Shown here piece after piece: positions 1 to 4,581 of a stretch of DNA of 6,312 nucleotides (its first letter is position 1; each line of letters opens with the position of its first letter). A model generated the notes under the pieces. It made no database searches. It was not told the DNA's origin and saw only the letters and a program-made list of their open reading frames with translations. The DNA comes from Paludibacteraceae bacterium (GTDB taxonomy: Bacteria > Bacteroidota > Bacteroidia > Bacteroidales > Paludibacteraceae). The stretch lies in assembly GCA_017550055.1 (NCBI GenBank), contig JAFYMM010000117.1, forward strand, positions 1 through 6,312, given 5' to 3'. The position numbers and the translations under genes are program-made.

Positions 1-36
1 AGGGCCAAGTAGCGCATTTTTCAATTCTTCTTTCAT
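1..36 (-). CDS. nqrD: Na+-NQR subunit D, N-terminal fragment (runs off left edge)
   Basis: Twelve codons of a gene starting at the ATG at 36-34 are visible and read MKEELKNALLGP. The window then ends. The start lies one base after the nqrC stop codon (TAA at 40-38), and a strong Shine-Dalgarno match sits 8 nt upstream. NqrD is an integral membrane subunit of the sodium-pumping NADH:quinone oxidoreductase, and with NqrE it holds an intramembrane iron-sulfur centre in characterised complexes. The name rests mainly on the conserved gene order nqrABCDEF and on the short charged N-terminus that normally precedes the first membrane helix. Twelve residues cannot prove the family, so the identity is inferred from context. 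Confidence 0.75.
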   Translation of the reverse strand, partial: MKEELKNALLGP

Positions 37-37
37 A

Positions 38-781
38 TTAGTTGCCTCCTTCGATTACAGGTTCAACAATAACACTGTCAGCTACTTCTTCTACTACGAC
101 AGCAGCAGGGGCAGTGAGGAAATTTTCGTAATTTACAAGACTTGAAGAAAGCATAGCTTCAACACCTTTAGAAGTAATAGTACCACCAGAGATAGCGTCA
201 ACTTGGTCGCGACCTTCTACTTTAGTACCAGCTTTTTCGATTGCGATAGAAGCAAATTTGCCATTTTTCAAGAGTTCTTTACCGATGAATGGGTTACGGA
301 ATTTTTCAGTAACGATTTCAGCACCAAGACCTGGAGTTTCACCTGCGTGGTTGAAGAACACACCAAATACAGTATTGCGGTCGTCGTTGAGAGCCATATA
401 ACCCCAGATGGCACCCCAAAGACCAGCACCATTCATAGGAAGGATATATTTAGTTTCGCCATCAATTTCAGCTACATACATAGGGAATTGTCCCTCTTCA
501 GCTTTGACGTCGAAATCAGCCACAGGGTCGAGAGTTTTCACTACGTTACCTTCAGCATCGAGCATGTTATACTCTTTGATAGTTGCTGCGTAAGTAGCTG
601 CTGCATCTTCGCCCAATTCGATGCCTGGCAACGAATTAAGGATTTGCTTTTTAGTGTCGAGACGCACGTTGTCTTCTTGGAAAGAACGAAGAGACCCCGA
701 AGTAATCGACAATAGCAACGATACGATGGTAATGATTACCACCATATATATTAACGTATAACTATTTTTATTTGTATTCAT
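38..781 (-). CDS. nqrC: Na+-NQR subunit C (covalent FMN protein)
   Basis: NqrC carries a covalently bound FMN on the periplasmic side of the sodium-pumping NADH:quinone oxidoreductase and relays electrons between cofactors of the complex. The 247-residue protein has a single N-terminal membrane helix at about residues 10-30, which anchors a soluble FMN-binding domain. The domain shows HAGETPGLGAEI at 145-156 and the flavinylation motif DAISGGTITS at 195-204. Thr201 is the expected phosphoester attachment site for FMN. The motif has Gly where the general consensus (SGAT) has Ala; from memory this is common in Bacteroidota NqrC. After about residue 222 there is a low-complexity tail rich in Ala, Val and Glu (about 25 residues) that does not look like part of the FMN domain. 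The start is the ATG at 781-779, without a Shine-Dalgarno site. nqrC follows nqrB after an 83-bp heptamer-repeat spacer, and nqrD begins one base after its stop. Confidence 0.96.
   Translation of the reverse strand: MNTNKNSYTLIYMVVIITIVSLLLSITSGSLRSFQEDNVRLDTKKQILNSLPGIELGEDAAATYAATIKEYNMLDAEGNVVKTLDPVADFDVKAEEGQFPMYVAEIDGETKYILPMNGAGLWGAIWGYMALNDDRNTVFGVFFNHAGETPGLGAEIVTEKFRNPFIGKELLKNGKFASIAIEKAGTKVEGRDQVDAISGGTITSKGVEAMLSSSLVNYENFLTAPAAVVVEEVADSVIVEPVIEGGN
45..51 (-). promoter_or_regulatory. Strong Shine-Dalgarno site for nqrD inside the end of nqrC
   Basis: The minus strand reads AAGGAGG at 51-45, separated by 8 nt from the nqrD ATG at 36. This is a near-perfect anti-16S match at the ideal distance. 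It is formed by the last NqrC codons (Glu-Gly-Gly). None of the other four starts in the window has a comparable site, as is usual in Bacteroidota. Confidence 0.6.
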
Positions 782-791
782 AATTTATATG

Positions 792-865
792 TTTTATCAA
801 CGGTCAACGGTCAACGGTCAACAGATTTGCGACTGTAGACTGTTGTCTGTGGACTGTCGACTAAT
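792..865. repeat. Inverted array of 7-bp tandem repeats between nqrB and nqrC
   Basis: Left arm, plus strand: three exact copies of AACGGTC (799-805, 806-812, 813-819), then a degenerate AACAGAT (820-826). After the 4-nt loop TTGC (827-830) comes the right arm: GACTGTA (831-837), GACTGTT (838-844), GTCTGTG (845-851), GACTGTC (852-858) and a decayed GACTAAT (859-865). The right-arm units are near-complements of the left-arm units, so the whole element folds into a stem of about 28 bp with scattered mismatches. The left arm has G at unit position 4 while the right arm encodes A in the equivalent place. That gives G-T wobbles on the plus strand and A-C mismatches in the nqr mRNA. The element begins at the nqrB stop codon and ends 17 nt before the nqrC start if the decayed outermost unit is left out. 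Confidence 0.85.
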
Positions 866-2037
866 TATTTATTAGCACGTTTAAGACGTTTGTTGATATT
901 AGCTTGAACTACGTAGTAGTCGATCAAGTTAGCGAAGATGTTCATGAGCAAGATAGCAAGCATCATACCTTCTGGATAACCAGGGTTGAGAACGCGAACT
1001 ACAATTGCAACAACACCAATCAAGAAACCATAAATCCATTTACCACACTCTGTGCGAGCAGAAGTAACAGGGTCAGTAGCCATAAACACAGCACCGAAAG
1101 CAAAACCACCAAGCACAAGGTGCATATACCAAGGCATGTTAGCAATTGCTGTATCAGGACCGAATTGGTTGAACAAGAATGCTGTGAACGCACCACCTAC
1201 GAATACAGATAACATAGTTTTCCAACTTGCAACACGTGTAACAAGAAGAATAACAGCACCGATGAGGATAGCCAAAGTAGAGACTTCACCTACAGAACCA
1301 GGGATGAAACCAAGGAATGCATCCATAAATGAAACTGGGTCAGTATATTCAGAAGCAACTGCTACTTGACCAAGAGGAGTTGCACCTGAGAAACCGTCGA
1401 TTTTTTCGCCAGCACCATACCAGAATGCGTCGCGTGTACGTACCCATACTTGGTCACCACTCATTGCAGTTGGATATGCAAAGAACAAGAAAGCACGTGT
1501 AACCAAAGCCACGTTGAATACGTTGTAACCAGTACCACCAAATACTTCTTTAGCGAAGATAACAGCAAAAGCAGAAGCGATAGCGACCATCCAAAGTGGA
1601 GTGTCAACTGGCACAATCATAGGGATAAGGATACCTGACACGAGGAAACCTTCTTGAATTTCATGACCTTTAAATTGAGCAACAGTAAATTCGATACCAA
1701 GACCTACGATGTAAGAAACAAGGAGGATAGGCAATACAGCCAAAAGACCGAAAATGAATTGTTGCCAGAAAGTAGCGTCTTGACCAATAGCCAAGAAGTG
1801 TTGGTAACCAACGTTCCACATACCAAAAAGGAGAGCAGGAACGAGAGCAATTACCACCATAATCATTGTACGTTTCGAGTCAGTAACGTCGTGGATGTGA
1901 ACACCATGTTTTGCTGTATCGTTAGGCACAAACAAGAATGTTTTGAATCCATCGAACACCGAGTGAAACATATGAAGTTTACCACCTTCAGAGAAAGTAG
2001 GTTCAACTTTGTCTACGATGTTTTTTAAAAATTTCAT
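865..2037 (-). CDS. nqrB: Na+-NQR subunit B (membrane subunit with covalent FMN)
   Basis: NqrB is the large membrane subunit of the sodium-pumping NADH:quinone oxidoreductase. It carries a covalent FMN, binds riboflavin, and is central to quinone reduction and Na+ translocation. The 390-residue protein is full length for the family. An N-terminal cytoplasmic stretch of about 55 residues is followed by roughly ten hydrophobic segments, near 58-75, 95-117, 131-143, 148-165, 173-190, 254-268, 274-290, 305-321, 335-350 and 357-376. The flavinylation motif GFSGATPLGQ spans 215-224, with Thr220 as the FMN attachment residue. Other strongly conserved blocks are GTGYNVFNVALVTRAFLFF (168-186), ATDPVTSA (320-327) and NPGYPEGMMLAILLMN (351-366). 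The start at 2037-2035 gives the expected N-terminus and has no Shine-Dalgarno site. It lies second in the operon, flanked on both sides by heptamer-repeat spacers of 125 bp (nqrA side) and 83 bp (nqrC side). Confidence 0.98.
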   Translation of the reverse strand: MKFLKNIVDKVEPTFSEGGKLHMFHSVFDGFKTFLFVPNDTAKHGVHIHDVTDSKRTMIMVVIALVPALLFGMWNVGYQHFLAIGQDATFWQQFIFGLLAVLPILLVSYIVGLGIEFTVAQFKGHEIQEGFLVSGILIPMIVPVDTPLWMVAIASAFAVIFAKEVFGGTGYNVFNVALVTRAFLFFAYPTAMSGDQVWVRTRDAFWYGAGEKIDGFSGATPLGQVAVASEYTDPVSFMDAFLGFIPGSVGEVSTLAILIGAVILLVTRVASWKTMLSVFVGGAFTAFLFNQFGPDTAIANMPWYMHLVLGGFAFGAVFMATDPVTSARTECGKWIYGFLIGVVAIVVRVLNPGYPEGMMLAILLMNIFANLIDYYVVQANINKRLKRANK

Positions 2038-2049
2038 ATCTTAATTTTT

Positions 2050-2164
2050 AATGCACAATGCACAACGCACAATGCACAATTAAACATAATTTATACTATT
2101 GCATACGTCTATAAAATCATAAACCGAATGGTAATTATGAATTATGAATTATGCATTGTGAATT
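2050..2164. repeat. Inverted array of 7-bp tandem repeats between nqrA and nqrB
   Basis: Left arm, plus strand: AATGCAC (2050-2056), AATGCAC (2057-2063), AACGCAC (2064-2070), AATGCAC (2071-2077), then AATTA (2078-2082). Right arm: AATTATG three times (2133-2139, 2140-2146, 2147-2153), CATTGTG (2154-2160), then AATT (2161-2164), which overlaps the nqrA stop codon. Read on the minus strand, the right arm is a run of AATKCAY-type units that pair with the left arm over about 33 positions. I count three T-C mismatches and three wobbles in the four full units. The arms are separated by about 50 bp with no obvious structure. The element fills the spacer from the nqrA stop to 12 nt before the nqrB start. 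No U-run follows the stem, so it is not a classical terminator. Confidence 0.85.
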
Positions 2165-3515
2165 ATTCTAATTCTTTTCTCATATAGTTGAGAGCTTCGC
2201 GAACGATACGTTGTGTTTCGATTTTTGAAGTACAAACGAATTCGCAAAGAGCGAAGTCTTCAGGAGCCACTTCATATGCACCGAGTTGTTCCATTTTCTC
2301 GAGGTTGCGAGCGATCATGGCTTTAACCAATTGTTCTGGCATAATGTCCATAGGGAATACACGGTCGTATTCGCCACTTACGATGAATGCACGTTCACCA
2401 CCGAGGATACGAGCATCGAAATCGAATTGTTTTTTAGGACAAAGCATGCGTTGCAATTTTGTAAGGAAGAGGCATGAGTTAGAGAATTTGTTGAAACGTG
2501 GCATTGCCCAACCGAGAAGTTCGTCAGCCTCATCACCTTCTGCAATAACAGTTACTACGTTCACGAATGGAGAAAGGAACGATTTTTCTTCAGCTTTCAA
2601 ACCTGTAAGAACGTTACCGTTAATTACACGGATATGTTCGTCAAGGTTAAGATTGCCTTCAGTAATGTTGTTGACAACTGTACCGCTGATTGTTTCAACA
2701 TAAGCAGGATGTTTCACTTTTGGACCAGCAACCGCTACTTTGCGAGCAAAGTCGAGTTTACCAGTGTTAACATAACGACCGAGCATTGCTACGTCCATAA
2801 TGTTCATTACCCAAACAACTTCTTCTTTGTTCACTGGGTTGAGGTGGTTGATTTGTACACCTACGTTACCAGCTGGGTGAGCACCGATGAATTCGTTAAT
2901 TTCAACGCCTTTCATGTTGCGCAATTCTGCCGATGTTGCAGGAGATACTGAATAGTAAGTTTTAGCAATAGTAGCCAAAACATTCAAACCTGCCTGCACG
3001 TTAGCCTCTTCGCCTTTCAATACGAAGTTGTAGTCAGCAGCCAAAGGAGCAGAATCAAAAGCAGATACGAAGATTGCTTTTGGAGCAACTTTAGGGTTAG
3101 CAACTACATCGTAAGGACGTTGACGCAACATAGCACCGAAACCAGCAGCCAACATAGCAGCGAGAACAGACTCTTTGCCTGCTTTGAGATCCATTGCAGG
3201 AAGCTCAGCTTGCTCTGTTTTACCGTTTTGTTCGATGAGCACGTAGAGTAGTTTACGGCGTTCGCCGCGTGCTACTTGCTTGATTGTACCACAAACGGGA
3301 GATACAACCTTCACCTCTGGGTGATTTTTGTCGAACAAGATAGGTGTACCAACTTTTACTTCGTCACCCTCTTTGACAGCCACCTTAGGTGTCATACCTT
3401 CAAAATGATCAGGAACGATACCTACCTCTTGCGAGATAACTTTGCCAGCTACTTTAGCTTCAGCATCGCCCGAAATTTTGATGTTTAAACCTTTTTTTAA
3501 TTTGATTGTTGTCAT
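2163..3515 (-). CDS. nqrA: Na+-NQR subunit A
   Basis: NqrA is the cytoplasmic subunit of the sodium-pumping NADH:quinone oxidoreductase, docked on NqrB. In other bacteria it has been linked to quinone binding. The 450-residue length is normal for the family, and no membrane helix is present. The N-terminal region (about 5-100) reads as the barrel-sandwich domain shared with RnfC: KLKKGLNIKISG at 5-16, a lipoyl-like VKEGDEVKVGTPI at 47-59 and VSPVCGTI at 71-78. The family block GAHPAGNVGVQINHLNPVN is at 211-229. The C-terminal part holds GGERAFIVSGEYDRVFPMDIMP (372-393, quoted in two parts as GGERAFIVSG and EYDRVFPMDIMP) and EFVCTSKIETQ at 425-435, all typical of NqrA. The ATG at 3515-3513 is the natural start, with the conserved N-terminal motif directly after it and no Shine-Dalgarno site. 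It is the first gene of the nqr operon, behind a predicted leader of about 185 nt. Confidence 0.97.
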   Translation of the reverse strand: MTTIKLKKGLNIKISGDAEAKVAGKVISQEVGIVPDHFEGMTPKVAVKEGDEVKVGTPILFDKNHPEVKVVSPVCGTIKQVARGERRKLLYVLIEQNGKTEQAELPAMDLKAGKESVLAAMLAAGFGAMLRQRPYDVVANPKVAPKAIFVSAFDSAPLAADYNFVLKGEEANVQAGLNVLATIAKTYYSVSPATSAELRNMKGVEINEFIGAHPAGNVGVQINHLNPVNKEEVVWVMNIMDVAMLGRYVNTGKLDFARKVAVAGPKVKHPAYVETISGTVVNNITEGNLNLDEHIRVINGNVLTGLKAEEKSFLSPFVNVVTVIAEGDEADELLGWAMPRFNKFSNSCLFLTKLQRMLCPKKQFDFDARILGGERAFIVSGEYDRVFPMDIMPEQLVKAMIARNLEKMEQLGAYEVAPEDFALCEFVCTSKIETQRIVREALNYMRKELE

Positions 3516-3539
3516 ATAACTAAAAGTTAATATAATAAT

Positions 3540-3561
3540 TTGTTATATTTTTGTTATATTT
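3540..3561. repeat. Perfect 11-bp tandem duplication in the nqrA leader
   Basis: TTGTTATATTT occurs twice head to tail at 3540-3550 and 3551-3561, starting 25 bp upstream of the nqrA ATG. A third copy with one change, ATGTTATATTT, lies at 3651-3661. The 11-bp period is close to one helical turn, so paired sites would face the same side of the DNA. That would suit a direct-repeat-binding regulator. In AT-rich DNA it could also be a simple slippage duplication. Confidence 0.6.
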
Positions 3562-3600
3562 TGGACGTATTTATGGCTTGAATGCACACAACTTACCCAC

Positions 3601-3620
3601 CAATAATTCATGTGTTATTG
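3601..3620. repeat. Inverted repeat in the nqrA leader (6-bp arms, 8-bp spacer)
   Basis: CAATAA (3601-3606) and TTATTG (3615-3620) are exact reverse complements around the 8-bp spacer TTCATGTG. Allowing one mismatch, the match extends outward by two more pairs. It lies about 85 bp upstream of the nqrA start, within the predicted leader, and could be a hairpin or an operator. Short AT-rich palindromes also arise by chance. Confidence 0.35.
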
Positions 3621-3650
3621 ATGTGCAAATAAGGTGATTTTCAATTCGTT

Positions 3651-3670
3651 ATGTTATATTTCCTTAACAT
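3651..3670. promoter_or_regulatory. Palindrome in the nqrA leader (ATGTTA-N8-TAACAT)
   Basis: ATGTTA (3651-3656) and TAACAT (3665-3670) are exact reverse complements around an 8-bp spacer. The site is about 30-50 nt downstream of the predicted nqr transcription start. In RNA it would be a short hairpin with loop AGGAAATA. As DNA it resembles a symmetrical operator. It is loosely like Rex sites of the TTGTTAA-N4-TTAACAA type, but the spacing between half-sites is 2 bp too long, so I do not assign a regulator. Confidence 0.35.
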
Positions 3671-3673
3671 TTA

Positions 3674-3691
3674 ATACTACTCGTGTAGTAT
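3674..3691. promoter_or_regulatory. Palindrome just downstream of the nqr promoter
   Basis: ATACTAC (3674-3680) and GTAGTAT (3685-3691) are perfect 7-bp inverted repeats around the 4-bp spacer TCGT. With one mismatch the symmetry extends to 10 bp per arm (3671-3694). It starts about 15 bp downstream of the predicted -7 box of nqrA, at roughly +10 to +27. It could be an operator that blocks transcription or a hairpin at the 5' end of the nqr mRNA. No U-run follows on either strand, so it is not a terminator. Confidence 0.45.
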
Positions 3692-3705
3692 AAAATTCAA
3701 TTTGG

Positions 3706-3736
3706 CAAATTTACAACTTTATTTTCTAATAACCAA
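3706..3736 (-). promoter_or_regulatory. Predicted promoter of the nqr operon
   Basis: On the minus strand TTG (3736-3734) is followed after 20 nt by TAAATTTG (3713-3706). This matches the Bacteroidota housekeeping promoter pattern (TTTG or TTG, about 19-21 nt, TAnnTTTG) recognised by the primary sigma factor of this phylum. Transcription would start near 3700 and give a leader of about 185 nt before nqrA. No equally good -7 box was found closer to nqrA on this strand. Confidence 0.5.
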
Positions 3737-3745
3737 CAGAATAGC

Positions 3746-3804
3746 AAAAAAATGTAAAAAAGTTTAATTGTAGTGTAAAAATATACCAATATTCAAACTA
3801 AAAA
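3746..3804. other. Phased A-tracts between the divergent promoters
   Basis: Runs of A lie at 3746-3752 (7), 3756-3761 (6), 3777-3781 (5) and 3800-3804 (5). Centre-to-centre distances are about 9.5, 20.5 and 23 bp, so the first three fall near multiples of the helical repeat. Such phasing can bend DNA or act as an upstream promoter element. The overall AT richness makes chance a fair alternative. Confidence 0.35.
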
Positions 3805-3836
3805 TTTTAATATTTAGATATTTTTCTGTAAATTTG
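3805..3836 (+). promoter_or_regulatory. Predicted promoter of the lipoprotein-rnr pair
   Basis: A perfect -7 box TAAATTTG (3829-3836) lies 26 bp before the start codon at 3863. The -33 position is occupied by TTTT (3805-3808), spaced 20 nt away, a 3 of 4 match to TTTG. The expected start near 3841 would give a leader of about 20 nt. The -7 box is identical to that of the divergent nqr promoter. Confidence 0.5.
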
Positions 3837-3862
3837 CATACTAATAAAAACAAGTTGTTCAT

Positions 3863-4567
3863 ATGAAAAAAATATTGCTTACATTGTTGCTAATAATAAT
3901 GATTGCCTGTTCTTCCAAAAACAATATTATAACTCTAAAAGACACATTCATTGACAAAGAACATGAGACTACCCTCACGTTTGATGGAAACTTAAATTTA
4001 TCGAATCGTCAGATAAGCAAACCATTGCGTGATAGCATTATAGCTGCAGTATTGGGTAGTGATTTTGCGAAATACAGCAACAATAAAGTTCTCAGGAAAT
4101 ATGCAAAAGCCTCGCTTGAAACATTTGTTGAAACAACAGATTCGACTCTAATAGGAGCAACATTGTACTCAAAAATAGATGGCGAAATTGTATATGCCGA
4201 TGAAAATTACATAACTTTCAGACGCATTATGTCAACAAATATTGCACCTGAAAATCAAGGATTGATGACTATATGTAATTACTATGTATTCGATGCGAAA
4301 ACAGGAAGACATCTACAAGAAAAAGATTTATTCTCACCACAAACAATGAATATAATTCGAAAATTGCTCGTCAAACAAGCAAAAGAGATGGCTACGCAAA
4401 ATGAAATTGAAATAGACCTAAACAAAGTGCGACCTAATGGTAATTTTGCAATTATGAATTCATCAATTATGTACACATTCAATCCTTATGAAATTGCACA
4501 TCCTGAAATTGGATTTATCGATATTGTGCTAATAAACAAAGAGAAATACATAGAAATTGAACCATAA
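3863..4567 (+). CDS. RsiV/DUF3298-like lipoprotein
   Basis: This 234-residue protein is a predicted lipoprotein. It has a short Lys-Lys start, a hydrophobic stretch (4-13) and a lipobox MIAC with Cys16 as the lipidated residue. The residues after Cys (SSKNN) lack the acidic surface-export signal of Bacteroidota, so a periplasm-facing location is more likely. The middle (about 35-125) looks like the DUF4163 half of the family. The C-terminal part (about 138-230) matches DUF3298: YYVFDAKTGRHLQEKDLF at 140-157 and FNPYEIAHPEIGFIDIVL at 206-223, where the Pro-Tyr-Glu-Ile block is characteristic. DUF3298 also forms the extracellular, lysozyme-sensing half of Bacillus RsiV, but the anti-sigma and membrane part of RsiV is missing here, so a sigma-control role should not be assumed. 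Function is unknown. rnr begins 14 bp downstream on the same strand. Confidence 0.8.
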   Translation: MKKILLTLLLIIMIACSSKNNIITLKDTFIDKEHETTLTFDGNLNLSNRQISKPLRDSIIAAVLGSDFAKYSNNKVLRKYAKASLETFVETTDSTLIGATLYSKIDGEIVYADENYITFRRIMSTNIAPENQGLMTICNYYVFDAKTGRHLQEKDLFSPQTMNIIRKLLVKQAKEMATQNEIEIDLNKVRPNGNFAIMNSSIMYTFNPYEIAHPEIGFIDIVLINKEKYIEIEP

Positions 4568-4581
4568 AAAAAGAGAAAACT

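Larger units (their letters stand above)
3516..3862. other. Divergent intergenic region, nqrA and lipoprotein gene
   Basis: This 347-bp AT-rich stretch separates the two divergent transcription units. It holds two predicted promoters with identical -7 boxes about 115 bp apart, three inverted repeats and an 11-bp tandem repeat on the nqrA side, and A-tracts between the promoters. No convincing gene lies here. A 22-codon frame on the minus strand (3611-3543) is discussed only as a weak leader-peptide candidate. No tRNA or recognised riboswitch was seen. Confidence 0.7.

Noticed and set aside
203..715. Plus-strand open frame of 170 codons opposite nqrC
   Set aside because: It is antisense to nqrC, which has clear family motifs. 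The translation is rich in Phe, Ser and Cys, has no recognisable domain and has no promoter or start signal.
792..865. CRISPR-like array or transposon ends between nqrB and nqrC
   Set aside because: The units are 7 bp without spacers, lie in two inverted arms, and enclose only a 4-nt loop. No transposase or Cas gene is nearby.
2050..2164. Intrinsic transcription terminator between nqrA and nqrB
   Set aside because: The stem is AT-rich and imperfect, has a loop of about 50 nt, and is not followed by a U-run on the transcribed strand. The operon continues with nqrB.
2188..2703. Plus-strand open frame of 171 codons opposite nqrA
   Set aside because: It is a shadow frame of a strongly codon-biased gene on the other strand. 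It is rich in Ser and Arg with no domain features.
3546..3553. Additional plus-strand -7 box TATTTTTG
   Set aside because: It matches TAnnTTTG but lies more than 300 bp from the plus-strand gene, inside the 11-bp tandem repeat. A better-placed box exists at 3829-3836.
3651..3670. Redox-regulator Rex operator upstream of nqrA
   Set aside because: The arms resemble the TGTTA/TAACA half-sites, but the gap between them is 2 bp longer than in Rex sites and no second site is present.
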